Assembly: GCA_022823865.1 (NCBI GenBank)
Contig: JAJEHF010000194.1
Span: 1 to 49,934 of the forward strand
Direction of reading: 5' to 3'
Origin: Bryobacterales bacterium
Lineage (GTDB): Bacteria; Acidobacteriota; Terriglobia; Bryobacterales; UBA6623
Length of the DNA stretch: 49,934 bases
Part shown: one piece after another, positions 41,242 to 49,934 of the stretch
Layout of the letters: the number at the start of each line of letters is the position of its first letter
Numbering within the stretch: the first letter of the stretch is position 1
The notes under the pieces: generated by a model
Told to the model about the DNA's origin: nothing
What the model saw: only the letters and a program-made list of their open reading frames with translations
The model's database searches: none
Position numbers and translations under genes: made by a program

Positions 41242-42155
41242 ACGCGATCATCCAGACCAGAGAGCTCTCGCGGCGCTTTGGCCGAACCGAAGCCGTCAGG
41301 AGCTTGTCCCTAGACGTTCCGAGAGGGAGCATCTTCGCCCTGATGGGGCCGAACGGCGCCGGCAAGACCACCACGATCAAGATGCTCTTAAACATGGTCC
41401 GGCCGACGGGCGGTCGGGCCACTGTCCTAGGAACCGAGTCAACCCGCCTAGGCCCCTCGGAATTCACCCGCATCGGCTACGTTTCCGAGAATCAGGAATT
41501 GCCAGATTGGATGAGCGTTCAGGACCTGATCGACTTCTGCCGGCCAATGTACCCCTCGTGGGATCAGGACCTGTGCCACCAGTTGACCCAGCAGTTCGAC
41601 CTGCCACTCTCGCAGAAGATCAAGAGCTTCTCGCGCGGCATGCGAATTAAGGCAGCCTTGCTGGTTTCGCTCGCGTACCGGCCGGAGTTAGTTGTCCTGG
41701 ATGAGCCGTTCAGCGGATTAGACGCCCTCGTGAGGGACGAGTTCATGCGAGGCCTGCTAGAACTCAGCGATCGGACCGAGTGGACTGTGCTGGTGTCATC
41801 TCATGACATCGACGAGGTAGAGCGGCTAGTGGACTGGGTGGGTGTGATTGACAGGGGGTCGCTACGGGTCTCGGAGTGCACAGCGTCGCTCGAAGGACGA
41901 TTCCGCTCTTGCCAGTTGACTCTGGAATCGGGCGGTCGGCTGCCGGATGTGCTGCCGGATTCGTGGCTGCTACCGGAGACGGTGGGACGAACAGTCCGGT
42001 TCGTCGACAGCGCGTACAAGGAGGGGACAGGCGACGACTTCATTCGGAGCGTCATCCCAGAAGTGAGACAGGTCACCGTAAGCCGCATGTCCCTCAAGGA
42101 AATCTTCATGGCACTCGCCCGGACCTACCGGTCCCAAGGGAGGGAACTGGAATGA
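41238..42155 (+). CDS. ABC transporter ATP-binding protein
   Basis: The 305-residue ATPase has Walker A GPNGAGKTT (37-45), a Q-loop in YVSENQELPDW, the signature as SRGMRIKAALL (a variant of LSGGQ, usual for YtrB/BcrA-type exporters), Walker B LVVLDEPFSGLD and the H-loop SSHDIDEV. The C-terminal ~80 residues are an accessory domain. Overlaps of 4 nt with both the GntR and the membrane-protein genes show a single translational unit. The exported substrate is unknown. Confidence 0.93.
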   Translation: MNAIIQTRELSRRFGRTEAVRSLSLDVPRGSIFALMGPNGAGKTTTIKMLLNMVRPTGGRATVLGTESTRLGPSEFTRIGYVSENQELPDWMSVQDLIDFCRPMYPSWDQDLCHQLTQQFDLPLSQKIKSFSRGMRIKAALLVSLAYRPELVVLDEPFSGLDALVRDEFMRGLLELSDRTEWTVLVSSHDIDEVERLVDWVGVIDRGSLRVSECTASLEGRFRSCQLTLESGGRLPDVLPDSWLLPETVGRTVRFVDSAYKEGTGDDFIRSVIPEVRQVTVSRMSLKEIFMALARTYRSQGRELE

Positions 42156-42925
42156 GTCTGATTCTTCACTTGGTCCGAAAAGACTTCCGCCGCGTGAGTT
42201 GGATCCTCGCGGCTTGGTACCCGATCCTGATCACTTCTGTCGTCTTGGACGCAAGGATCGAGCTGTTCCTCGAGGGACGCGGGCCAGTTCAGGAAGTCGT
42301 CACCCCAAGCACCGCCGAGTACGATGTCGCTGTCGATCTCGTGCTCGCAGGCCTACTAGTCGTCTTCCTCGACCTTTTCATGCGAGCAGCCATTGTCTCG
42401 AAGCTGGTGCATGATGACGCCACGGTGGGAAGCACGGCGTTCTGGCTGAGTCGGCCCATTACCGGTGGGACGCTTCTGGCCAGCAAGGCGATCCTCTTGT
42501 CCGTATCAATGATTCCCGCGGAGATTGTTGCGCAATCGGCAGTCTCAAGCCACCTGTCGGGTGAGCCATCGACCTCCTCGGAAGTCTACCTTGTGCCCGT
42601 CATTTCGACAGCTGTCTTCATGATGTTGGCGGTCTTGACGCCGAGCCTGACACGAATGGCGGTCCTGGGGGGAATCATGGCGGGCGTCACTTGGGGAGCG
42701 TTCCTTGTCCTGAGCTGGCTGGCAATGCCTCTGGTCGGCGGAGAGGGCATAGCAGAACTTGCGGCGCGCGCGGTGACGCAGAACTCGTCCTGGCTGCTGC
42801 TTCTCGGTGTTTGTGTCGGGGTGATCTGCCACCAGTACCTGACTCGCCGAACCAAGCGAAGCCTTGTCATTGCTTTCTCCGGGATCCCGGTCTTCCTTCT
42901 TTTCCTAGCCGTGGGATGGTTCTAG
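42152..42925 (+). CDS. ABC transporter membrane subunit (ABC-2-like)
   Basis: The 257-residue protein starts MSLILHLVRKDFRR and has about six hydrophobic helices (residues ~17-33, 60-80, 100-120, 150-170, 175-200, 215-232, 240-257), the pattern of an ABC-2-like permease. WLSRPITGGTLLASK is the cytoplasmic coupling-helix region often seen in these proteins. It overlaps the ATPase gene by 4 nt and completes the GntR-ATPase-permease set. Confidence 0.85.
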   Translation: MSLILHLVRKDFRRVSWILAAWYPILITSVVLDARIELFLEGRGPVQEVVTPSTAEYDVAVDLVLAGLLVVFLDLFMRAAIVSKLVHDDATVGSTAFWLSRPITGGTLLASKAILLSVSMIPAEIVAQSAVSSHLSGEPSTSSEVYLVPVISTAVFMMLAVLTPSLTRMAVLGGIMAGVTWGAFLVLSWLAMPLVGGEGIAELAARAVTQNSSWLLLLGVCVGVICHQYLTRRTKRSLVIAFSGIPVFLLFLAVGWF

Positions 42926-43032
42926 AGTGCCGTTCGAAACTTCCGGGCCGACTCGAGTTGTTCCCGGCCAGTCGTCGCGCGAGAACGCGGGCCCATTGGG
43001 CGAGGTCGGATAGCGGACCTGAGGCGGCACCG

Positions 43033-44925
43033 ATGCAGTTGACCTCGTGGCGTCGTCCGCTGACGACTGGCGGGCTCGCAACGATCTCCCTGATATTGAC
43101 CGTGAGCCTTCTTTCTGCGGCGTCTGACCCGGTCAAGCCGTCAACGCTCGAAGAGCTTCGCGCGGCAATCCAAAGGGAACTAGATGAAGTTGGCCAAGGA
43201 TCTATAGGAGTGGCTCTCGTATCGAAGGACGAGACGATCTGGGCAGCCGGCATTGGGATGGCCGACCCCAACACCCGCCTCGAAGCCGACGAGAACACCT
43301 ATTGGCGCCTTGGCTCCATCACCAAGAGCTTCGTTGGCCTCGCCGCGCTCATCCTTCAAGAGCGCGGAATGCTGCAGTTGACAGACACCGTCGCTGAACT
43401 AGCGCCGGAGATTGGAATTCGTAACGGGTGGGACAGCGAGGCCCCGGTGCGTCTAGTCCACCTGCTCGAGCACACGGCCGGGTTCGATGACCTGAGGTAC
43501 AAGGACTATGCAAGCGACGACCCGACGCCCCTCCCCCTACGGCAGGGGATCGATCACATTCGAGGGTCACTGTATTGCCGATGGCCTCCGGGTCTCCATT
43601 TCTCGTATTCGAACGCCGGCCCGGCGGCCGCGGCGTACGTCATGCAGGAACTCGACGGACGCCCGTTTGAAGAGTTCCTCAAACACGAAATCCTCGAGCC
43701 ACTGGAGATGACCGGAGCCGGACTACTGCTGACGGACGACCTCCAAGCACGGCTGGCAACGGGGTACAACGCTGAAGGGATACGGGTTCCTTATCAGCAC
43801 ATTGTCGTACGCCCCTCGGGCGCATTGAGCGCAACACCGCGGCAGATGGCGAACTTCGTCAGGATGCCCCTCAACCGAGGCCGTTTCGCCGGTCGCCAGC
43901 TGGTCTCACCCGATTCAATTGCACGCATGGAAAGGTCGGAGACAACTCTGTCAGCCCATCTGCAGCCCGGCTACGGCTTGGGCAACTTTCCGAGTTCCGA
44001 GCATGGCTTCCTCTTCCGAGGACACAACGGCAGCATGCCGGGTTACCACGCGCGGTATGCGTACTCGCCAGACCAAGGTCTCGGATATTGCCTGATGGTC
44101 GCGGTGTCGAACAACAGGCTCGTCAGACGTGCCGATGATCTCGTCAGCGAGTATCTCGTCCGCAACATCGACAAGCCCAGTGCGGCGGTCTTCAAAGAAG
44201 TCGCTTCTGACATTGACGAATGGACCGGCTACTACCGGCCGGTTACGTCCCGAAACCAGTCGATGCGCTTCGTAGAGAGGTTGACTGGTATCGCACATGT
44301 TTCGCGAGCCGATAACGTCCTGACTGTCAGGATGGGTGGGCGGCCCATCGAGTTCCATCCGATCAGCAAGCGCGTGTTTAGGCACGAGTCGCGGCCAGCA
44401 ACGACGCTGGCCCTAGTGCAGGACCCCGACGGGACGAAATACGTGCAGGGAGAAATCGGGAGTCTGCGCATGGTGCCCGGAGCGGTTGTATGGTTCGAGC
44501 GACTGGTGGCTGGGATTGCAGCGCTGCTGATGGTCAGTAGCCCGCTTTGGGCCGCCGCATGGCTTCCCTTGAAACTGGCCGGGAAGCTCAAGTATCGTCT
44601 CGTTGCGGCAAGGGTCTGGCCGTTGCTCGCGGTGATGGCCTTTTCGATGGCGATCGCCGTATGGATCGGGAGTACCGGATGGGGGGACTTTGCCAGGGTA
44701 GTCGATCAGCTCGGACGACCAACGCTGGCCGCAATTGGCTTTGTCGTTCTGTCGTGGATATTCGTGCTCCTGGCCCTGCAAGGTCTGATTAGTTCGTTGA
44801 GGAGCGGTCCCGAGCGGACGGGCCGCTTCGCCCGGATACACTCGATTGCGGTGTCGGCAGCATGCTTGGTAGCGGCAGCGTACCTGCTGTACTTCCGAGC
44901 AATCGGGTTTCCAACCTGGTGGTAG
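43033..44925 (+). CDS. Beta-lactamase-fold serine hydrolase with C-terminal membrane helices
   Basis: The 630-residue protein begins with a signal-anchor (residues ~13-29), then a class-C-beta-lactamase/DD-peptidase fold. The catalytic motif S-x-x-K is S95-IT-K98 (LGSITKSF), the Tyr motif is Y192-S-N194 (FSYSNAG) and H331-N-G333 (RGHNGSMPGY) replaces KTG. From ~475 a lipocalin-like segment follows, and four hydrophobic helices (~497-515, 530-550, 570-590, 605-625) end the chain. Similar proteins include PbpE/EstB-like peptidases; the substrate is not predictable. The ATG at 43033 is chosen because it gives the signal segment directly. It lies 107 nt after the ABC operon. Confidence 0.9.
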   Translation: MQLTSWRRPLTTGGLATISLILTVSLLSAASDPVKPSTLEELRAAIQRELDEVGQGSIGVALVSKDETIWAAGIGMADPNTRLEADENTYWRLGSITKSFVGLAALILQERGMLQLTDTVAELAPEIGIRNGWDSEAPVRLVHLLEHTAGFDDLRYKDYASDDPTPLPLRQGIDHIRGSLYCRWPPGLHFSYSNAGPAAAAYVMQELDGRPFEEFLKHEILEPLEMTGAGLLLTDDLQARLATGYNAEGIRVPYQHIVVRPSGALSATPRQMANFVRMPLNRGRFAGRQLVSPDSIARMERSETTLSAHLQPGYGLGNFPSSEHGFLFRGHNGSMPGYHARYAYSPDQGLGYCLMVAVSNNRLVRRADDLVSEYLVRNIDKPSAAVFKEVASDIDEWTGYYRPVTSRNQSMRFVERLTGIAHVSRADNVLTVRMGGRPIEFHPISKRVFRHESRPATTLALVQDPDGTKYVQGEIGSLRMVPGAVVWFERLVAGIAALLMVSSPLWAAAWLPLKLAGKLKYRLVAARVWPLLAVMAFSMAIAVWIGSTGWGDFARVVDQLGRPTLAAIGFVVLSWIFVLLALQGLISSLRSGPERTGRFARIHSIAVSAACLVAAAYLLYFRAIGFPTWW

Positions 44926-45099
44926 GGTCGCGTCGAGCGAGTTCGCGGAGCGGATAGACCGGCTTCGATCAGCCGCGTCGGAGCTTCGAAAAACGTCCCG
45001 CGACGTCAAGCGCTTGGGGAGACCGACGCGGGCGAAGCGTGCTCGTCGCGAACCATCCGGGCCAAGTCTACTGACGTGCCACCGTTCGCCGGCCTACCC

Positions 45100-45129
45100 T
45101 TGCACTTCGACAGGAAACGCTCTTAAGAT
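45100..45129 (+). promoter_or_regulatory. Putative promoter of the PadR-permease unit
   Basis: TTGCAC (45100-45105) and TAAGAT (45124-45129) are separated by 18 nt. The predicted mRNA starts ~20 nt before the GTG at 45157, with GAGAGGG as ribosome-binding site. Confidence 0.4.
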
Positions 45130-45156
45130 AGACCTGTAGAAGTGAGAGGGGTCTTT

Positions 45157-45483
45157 GTGGCGCGCACAGATTTTCTGCAGGGCAGTTTGGACCCGCTGAC
45201 TCTCAAGGCCTTGACAATTGAGCCGGAGCACGGCTGGAGTGTTTCGGAACGAATCCGACAGGTTTCTGGAGAGCTCTTGCAGGTCCGCCAAGCCGAGCTA
45301 TACCTGGCGTCCCAGCGGCTGGGACGTGACCGTTGGACCTGCTTGAGGTGGGGCGCATCCGACAACAACCGGCGAGCCAAGTCATACGAATTGACCCAGT
45401 TCTCGAGGAATCAATTCGACAGAGAACCCGAATCGCGGTGCACGTTGCCGATTGCAGTGGACAGCATCCTTGACATGGCTTGA
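45157..45483 (+). CDS. PadR-family transcriptional regulator of the ADOP permease
   Basis: The 108-residue protein aligns along its length with the short PadR regulators that precede acidobacterial permeases (start ARTDFLQGSLDPLTLKAL, then HGWSVSERIRQVSGELLQVRQAELY, NNRRAKSYELT). Some usually conserved residues differ: QGSLYPALHRL in relatives is QAELYLASQRL here, which may mean weaker or changed DNA binding. The GTG at 45157 is preferred over GTG 45142 because a GAGAGGG site precedes it. The gene ends 11 nt before the permease start used here. Confidence 0.8.
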   Translation: MARTDFLQGSLDPLTLKALTIEPEHGWSVSERIRQVSGELLQVRQAELYLASQRLGRDRWTCLRWGASDNNRRAKSYELTQFSRNQFDREPESRCTLPIAVDSILDMA

Positions 45484-45494
45484 GGGAGGGGGAC

Positions 45495-48098
45495 TTGCTA
45501 GGCGACCTGCTCTATCGGGTGCGCGCGCTGTTCCAGCGCAAGCTCTTTGAGGACGATCTCGACGCTGAGTTGCAGTTCCACCTCGAACGGCTGACCGAAA
45601 AGCATGTCCAAGCCGGAATAGCGCCAGCCGAAGCCTCCCGCCTAGCAAGGATCGAGCTGGGCGGCCTCGAGCAGGTCAAGGAGGAATGTCGTCAGTCGTG
45701 GGGGCTCGGCTGGATCGACACCCTAGTCAGAGACTCCCGCTATGCCTTCGCCCGCATGAGCAGATATCCTCGCTCGGCCGTGGTGATAGGAACCAGCCTG
45801 GCACTCGGAATCACCGCAAACACGTTGATGTTCAGCATCTTCGATGCCTCCCACGATTCCACTCACTTCGAGAGGGTCCACGAACTTGTTCAGATCTACG
45901 AGTCGGACCGCCTGGGTCGTAGGAGTCCCGCGTCCGCGCCGTACTTTCGGGCGCTGAAGGAACGGCAACGGTCTCTGGCCGCAGTCGCTGCCTACGGGAC
46001 GCGAGTCTTCAGCATTTCAGACCGTCCACCCCACCCAGAACTGGTGGACGGCGTGCTGGTCAGCTCAGATCTGTTCGGGGTGCTTGGCATCCAGCCCGTT
46101 CTGGGTCGGACGTTCGAAGAGGGCGAGTTCAACGTGGGTGGACCGGGCGCGGTGATCGTTTCTCACAGTTTCTGGCAGTCGCGGCTATCGGGTCTAGACG
46201 ACGTACTTGGCCGGGCGCTAACGATCAACGGCAACTCGCACGCGATCGTTGGGGTCATGCCGAGCGGGTTTCGATTCCCGTTTGCTTCCGATGTATGGCT
46301 TCCCTGGACGGAGCTCTCGGAGGAGAACCGTCGCCTCACCCGAAACCTTCAGGTTGTTGGCCGACTGTCAGTGGGAGCCACGGCGGAGGGCGTCGAGGCC
46401 GAACTCGGCGAAATCCTTGCGCGCTCCGAGCAGGAACGCGGCGTGGTCATAATGCCCCTGACCGATGCCCTGACTGGCGGTGTCCGAATGAGGCGAATCA
46501 TCTCGTTCCTGCTCGTGACGGCCGGTTTTCTCTTGCTGGTGGTCTGCCTGAATGTCGCGAGCATTCGTTCCGCAGACTTCGTGTCTCGACAACGCGAGAC
46601 CGCCACGTACCTGGCGCTTGGGGCTTCCCGGCGCGACGTGGTTCAGCGATTCCTGACGGAAAGCGTTCTCGTCGCCTTGGCGGGAGGAGCGGCCGGTGTG
46701 ATCGGAGCCCATTGGGCGATCCGGTACACCACAGCGAAGTTCGCGTCGGATATCCCGTACTGGATGGAAATACGGCTCGACGAGGCGGCACTCTCGTATT
46801 CCTTTGGGCTTTCGGTGCTTGTCGGAATCATTTCCGGCCTGCAACCCGCTCTGCGATCGTCACGCACACCGCTCAGGGCACTGCAGGAAAGCCAAGGCGG
46901 GAGCCAAAGGACGGCGAACCTACTAAAGCTTCTTGTGTTGGTCCAAGTAGCCGCTGCCGTCGTGCTGCTCGTGGGAACGAAGACGGCGATTGACGGCCTG
47001 GGGGAATTGCAAAGCAGAGACCTTGGATTTTCGCTTGACGGAACGCTCACGACGTCGGTGCCGCTCTTGTCGGACCGATACTCGTCGGCCCAGTCTCAAA
47101 GGACTGTTGCTACGGAGCTGATCGAGAGTGCTCGCTCAATTCCCGGTGTGAGTCAAGTGGCCGCCGTCAATCCGATGCCCATGAAGGACGGTTGGAATAC
47201 GACACTCGTCAACGTTCCCGGTGGTCACGCAGCTTCAGGCGACACAGAGCAGATCCTAGTGGCAGACTACCGATGCACACCGAACTACTTCTCGGTCACC
47301 GAAATCCGGCTGTTGGCGGGGAAGTCCTTTCGCGAAGCTGGAGGCGCGGCCGGCCGTCGTGAGGCGATCATCAACAGAAGGCTGGCGCGCTCTCTCTGGG
47401 GAGACGATCCGCTTGCGGCAATAGGACGATCAATCACAGTCGTCGGGCAGCCTTACCTAGTGATCGGAGTCGTTGAAGACTCCTACCACGACCCCAGGGC
47501 AAACGAACCACCACAGGCGCTGTACCGACAGCTCGCTGCCGCGCCCACTCGGCGACTCTCGCTGCTCGTTCAGTCGAAGCTGCCGGCAGAAGCGCTCCAG
47601 CGCCCGCTTGCAGTTGCCGTCCAGAGATCCGACCCGACCCTCGCCATCTCGAATCTCATTTCGATGCGTTCGCTTTTCGCCGAATCCATCTCAAAATCCC
47701 GAGCGTCCACCCACACACTGGCGGTAGTCTCAGTCGTGGCTCTGATCTTGGCACTGGCGGGAATCTACGGAATGGCCGCGTCGCTGGTGAAGGGGCAGGC
47801 CTGCGAACTGTCAATCAGACGAGCACTGGGAAGCTCGAACGGGGGAGCACTCTCGCTCGTCTTGAAGCAGACGTCCCTCTTGACCGCTACAGGAGTGCTG
47901 GCAGGAACGGCCCTGACGATTCCGATGCTTGGGCTGCTCCGGAGTGAGTTCTTCGGCATTGCAGATTATCCGGTCACGTCCTATGGCGCCGCTTGGCTCG
48001 CTGTCGGAGCCACTAGTCTCGCGGCGGCAACCTTGGCTGCTTATAGAGACGTTCGGAGGGAGCCCGTTGAAGGTCTTGGCCAGCAGGGCGGAATCTAG
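45495..48098 (+). CDS. ADOP-type MacB/FtsX-like ABC permease, full length
   Basis: The 867-residue protein has an N-terminal helical domain of ~80 residues (LYRVRALFQRKLFEDDLDAEL, LARIELGG, QVKEECR), then the permease: a helix at ~95-115, a large periplasmic MacB domain (to ~330), three helices with the FtsX core (~335-460), a second periplasmic domain and a final FtsX core (~740-860). No ATPase is adjacent, as usual for these 'orphan' permeases. The TTG at 45495 follows GGGAGGGGG and yields an N-terminus parallel to that of the next gene (MLGDLLYRVRALF against MLEGFLYRAQVLF), which supports it; TTG 45480 overlapping the PadR stop is the alternative. The start of translation is thus probably weak. 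Confidence 0.9.
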   Translation: MLGDLLYRVRALFQRKLFEDDLDAELQFHLERLTEKHVQAGIAPAEASRLARIELGGLEQVKEECRQSWGLGWIDTLVRDSRYAFARMSRYPRSAVVIGTSLALGITANTLMFSIFDASHDSTHFERVHELVQIYESDRLGRRSPASAPYFRALKERQRSLAAVAAYGTRVFSISDRPPHPELVDGVLVSSDLFGVLGIQPVLGRTFEEGEFNVGGPGAVIVSHSFWQSRLSGLDDVLGRALTINGNSHAIVGVMPSGFRFPFASDVWLPWTELSEENRRLTRNLQVVGRLSVGATAEGVEAELGEILARSEQERGVVIMPLTDALTGGVRMRRIISFLLVTAGFLLLVVCLNVASIRSADFVSRQRETATYLALGASRRDVVQRFLTESVLVALAGGAAGVIGAHWAIRYTTAKFASDIPYWMEIRLDEAALSYSFGLSVLVGIISGLQPALRSSRTPLRALQESQGGSQRTANLLKLLVLVQVAAAVVLLVGTKTAIDGLGELQSRDLGFSLDGTLTTSVPLLSDRYSSAQSQRTVATELIESARSIPGVSQVAAVNPMPMKDGWNTTLVNVPGGHAASGDTEQILVADYRCTPNYFSVTEIRLLAGKSFREAGGAAGRREAIINRRLARSLWGDDPLAAIGRSITVVGQPYLVIGVVEDSYHDPRANEPPQALYRQLAAAPTRRLSLLVQSKLPAEALQRPLAVAVQRSDPTLAISNLISMRSLFAESISKSRASTHTLAVVSVVALILALAGIYGMAASLVKGQACELSIRRALGSSNGGALSLVLKQTSLLTATGVLAGTALTIPMLGLLRSEFFGIADYPVTSYGAAWLAVGATSLAAATLAAYRDVRREPVEGLGQQGGI

Positions 48099-48131
48099 CA
48101 ATGCAGCCTGGCCCCGTAGTTGGTTGAACGG

Positions 48132-49844
48132 ATGCTAGAGGGCTTTCTTTATCGCGCGCAGGTCCTGTTCCGGCGCAAGCGTGCGGAAGGGGATCTTGAT
48201 GCGGAACTGCAGTTTCACCTCGACAAGCTGACAGAAAAGCACATTGAAGACGGAATGGACCCTTGTGAAGCCGCCCGGCTTGCGCGTGTGCGCCTTGGCG
48301 GCCTGTCCGGAGTCAAGGAAGAATGTCGCGAGTCTTGGGGATTCAGCCGGATCGAAGCCCTGCTCGGAGACATCACTTACGGACTGCGCAAGCTAGGCAC
48401 GAGCCCCGTCTTCACCGTGACGGCCATCTGTGTTCTGGCGCTCAGCATTGGCGGCGCCACTTTGCTCTTCGCGCTGCTACGCTCCGTTGTCCTTGCACCG
48501 CTGCCTTACCGCAGTCCGGAAGAACTGGTGGTCTTGTCGCTAGACAACCCGGTCACCAGCACGCTTGACCAACACTTCACGGTGCGGAGGGTCGAACACA
48601 CACGAGACCACGCGGAGTCATTCAGCACAATTGGAGCGTTTCTCAAGTGGCCGGAAGTCATGACACTCTCATCGGCCGGTGATCCCGAAGCGCTTGTGAC
48701 GGCGCGGGTCTCTTCGAGCGTTCTCGAGGTAGTGGGAATTCAGCCGATCGTAGGGCGCGGCTTCGTCCCGGAAGAAGATCATCCATCGGGTCGGTCGGCA
48801 GCCCTCCTCAGCGAGGGCTTATGGAAGCGCCGTTTCGGTGCGGACCCGCAGTTGCCAGGACGGGTTCTGTTGCTTGACGCGCAGCCATACACAGTCGTAG
48901 GAGTTCTGCCCGAAGGATTCGACTTCCCATTCCCCGAAGTCGACGTTTGGGTCACACGCCCGTCTCACACCTCTCAGATGCCGTCTAGGTTTTGGCAATT
49001 CGTGATGACACAGGACGTCATCGCTCGCCTCAAGCCGGGAACAACTCTCGCCCAAGCCCAGAGCGAGATGGACTCGTTGAACCAGAGCTACCTGTCGCGG
49101 CATCCCAAGAGCATGGACTCCAAGCCCGAAGTCACTGTGCGAGTCCAGCCCCTCAAGACGCGCGTAGTTTCCGACGTGCGCTCCGTCCTGTGGATACTCT
49201 TCGGGGCCGTTTGCGTCTTGCTTTTGATCGCTTGCACGAACGTATCCGGACTTGTCTTGACCAGAGCTTCGGCGCGATCTCACGAGTTCGCCACGCTCGC
49301 CGCCCTAGGGGCCGGCACCTCCAGGCTGATGTCCAGGCTCTTGGTCGAGAGCGCCACGGTCGTGGTGTTGGGCAGCGGCCTAGCGATCATCCTTGCAGCC
49401 GCTGTGATTCGCATTCTGCCCCGTTTGCACATACCTCACCTGCCCCGTTTCGACCAAGTCCAGTTGGATGGTGGTGTGCTGGTGTTCACCGCGGGCGTTG
49501 CAGCCCTGACCAGTTTGGTGGTCGGTTTCTTCCCTGCCCTGGAAGTCGCCAGGAGTCGTATCGCGAGCCTCTTGACCGGTCACGCCAGTTCGGCGAATCG
49601 GATATCCACGGGGTGGGGCAAGCGTTTCGTTGGAATCACACGGCAGGAGCAATTGGTCGTCGGCCAAGTCACCCTCTCGTTCGTGCTGATGTTCGGAGCT
49701 GGCCTGCTAGTCCAGAGCTTCGCCAAATTGCAGTCCGTAGACCTGGGATTCAATCCAGAGCGGCTGCTCACGCTGAAAGTTCCGTTGCCAACTACTAGCG
49801 AGGCTTTGCCTCAGACCGACGAGACTCGGTTCGAAGCTGCTTAG
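48132..49844 (+). CDS. ADOP-type ABC permease, truncated after the first FtsX core
   Basis: The 570-residue product starts at ATG 48132 and has the same N-terminal domain (LFRRKRAEGDLDAELQFHL), first transmembrane helix (~90-115), MacB periplasmic domain and first FtsX core (VLWILFGAVCVLLLIACTNVSG near 350, then LAALGAGTSRLMSRLLVESA). After LGFNPERLLTLKVPLP the chain ends DETRFEAA and TAG, where full-length relatives such as the preceding gene continue ~300 residues. The frame is open to that point with no earlier lesion, so the break is at or shortly before 49844. Protein function is probably lost. Confidence 0.85.
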   Translation: MLEGFLYRAQVLFRRKRAEGDLDAELQFHLDKLTEKHIEDGMDPCEAARLARVRLGGLSGVKEECRESWGFSRIEALLGDITYGLRKLGTSPVFTVTAICVLALSIGGATLLFALLRSVVLAPLPYRSPEELVVLSLDNPVTSTLDQHFTVRRVEHTRDHAESFSTIGAFLKWPEVMTLSSAGDPEALVTARVSSSVLEVVGIQPIVGRGFVPEEDHPSGRSAALLSEGLWKRRFGADPQLPGRVLLLDAQPYTVVGVLPEGFDFPFPEVDVWVTRPSHTSQMPSRFWQFVMTQDVIARLKPGTTLAQAQSEMDSLNQSYLSRHPKSMDSKPEVTVRVQPLKTRVVSDVRSVLWILFGAVCVLLLIACTNVSGLVLTRASARSHEFATLAALGAGTSRLMSRLLVESATVVVLGSGLAIILAAAVIRILPRLHIPHLPRFDQVQLDGGVLVFTAGVAALTSLVVGFFPALEVARSRIASLLTGHASSANRISTGWGKRFVGITRQEQLVVGQVTLSFVLMFGAGLLVQSFAKLQSVDLGFNPERLLTLKVPLPTTSEALPQTDETRFEAA

Positions 49845-49934
49845 CCATACCCGGGGTGGAGTGCGGGCTCCGGGCGCTGCTCCGCTCTGCGGCCGGGGCC
49901 GCCGTGTGGTCGCCTAGGCGACAGTGCCCGTATC
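49845..49934. other. Sequence replacing the permease 3' part
   Basis: The final 90 bases are extremely GC-rich and do not continue permease coding in any frame that I can follow (no LGF/FtsX-like residues after the stop). They could be the start of an inserted element or of unrelated sequence after a deletion. The window ends before this can be judged. Confidence 0.4.

Noticed and set aside
49860..49934. GTGCG start, as in group II introns, in the sequence after the broken permease.
   Set aside because: Five bases match by chance easily; no domain V, intron-encoded protein or exon-binding pairing can be seen before the window ends.
1..49934. CRISPR arrays, rRNA genes, phage structural genes and integrases.
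   Set aside because: I looked for regularly spaced direct repeats, rRNA-like segments and characteristic proteins on both strands and saw none.

Overview
The window is high-GC bacterial chromosome. The likeliest source is a member of the Acidobacteriota. The evidence is a PadR regulator directly joined to large MacB/FtsX-type permeases with the N-terminal helical domain of the acidobacterial 'ADOP' permeases (two copies at the right end), together with secreted quinoprotein-like propellers, sulfatases, SBBP-repeat and DUF1684 proteins. The assignment rests on gene content only. Genes occur on both strands, many pairs overlap by 4 nt, and several -10-like boxes lie so close to start codons that leaderless or near-leaderless mRNAs are likely.

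Layout. 0.3-2.4 kb: a minus-strand group (small hypothetical, MidA-like methyltransferase, membrane protein), divergent from a HEAT-repeat/degenerate-cyclophilin membrane protein (2.4-3.8 kb). 3.9-8.0 kb: an operon for a Tat-exported three-subunit molybdenum hydroxylase (2Fe-2S, Moco and FAD subunits; PaoABC-like), ended by a strong hairpin and followed by a small Cys-containing protein. 8.1-13.9 kb: two secreted formylglycine-type sulfatases on opposite strands. Between them is a lower-GC island holding an MNT nucleotidyltransferase, a DUF3696-type AAA ATPase and a PIN nuclease, a candidate defence or toxin-antitoxin locus. 14.0-18.9 kb: a recent tandem duplication of a 759-residue secreted c-heme/PQQ-propeller protein. 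19.1-23.8 kb: a TPR protein, an A-type Fe-S carrier, a methyltransferase and a YVTN-type propeller protein.

23.85-26.91 kb: a complete IS1595-family transposon with perfect 46-bp inverted repeats and an 8-bp target duplication. It carries an ISXO2-like transposase plus three passengers: a zinc-ribbon protein, a DNA methyltransferase fused to an HNH nuclease domain, and a small basic protein. It sits 18 bp upstream of the ileS start codon, so it has split ileS from its ancestral upstream sequence. ileS, rlmN and a MetE-like protein follow (26.9-32.8 kb).

32.8-37.6 kb: a Fic AMP-transferase with a C-terminal winged helix, preceded by an array of TGACRYGTCA-like operators; a sugar nucleotidyltransferase overlapping a long phosphohexomutase; and tRNA-Ser(GGA). 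37.7-40.4 kb: a DUF1684 lipoprotein and an SBBP beta-propeller protein, both minus strand. 40.8-44.9 kb: a YtrA-type GntR regulator with a palindromic operator at its start codon, an ABC ATPase and membrane protein in an overlapping operon, then a beta-lactamase-fold serine hydrolase with C-terminal membrane helices. 45.1-49.9 kb: PadR and two ADOP-type permeases, the second lacking its C-terminal third.

The best candidates for something new are (i) the MNT/ATPase/PIN island, (ii) the methyltransferase-HNH transposon and its effect on ileS, (iii) the Fic operator array and (iv) a roughly 105-residue insert in IleRS directly after the KMSKS-like loop. All functional statements are inferred from motifs read by eye; no database search was run.
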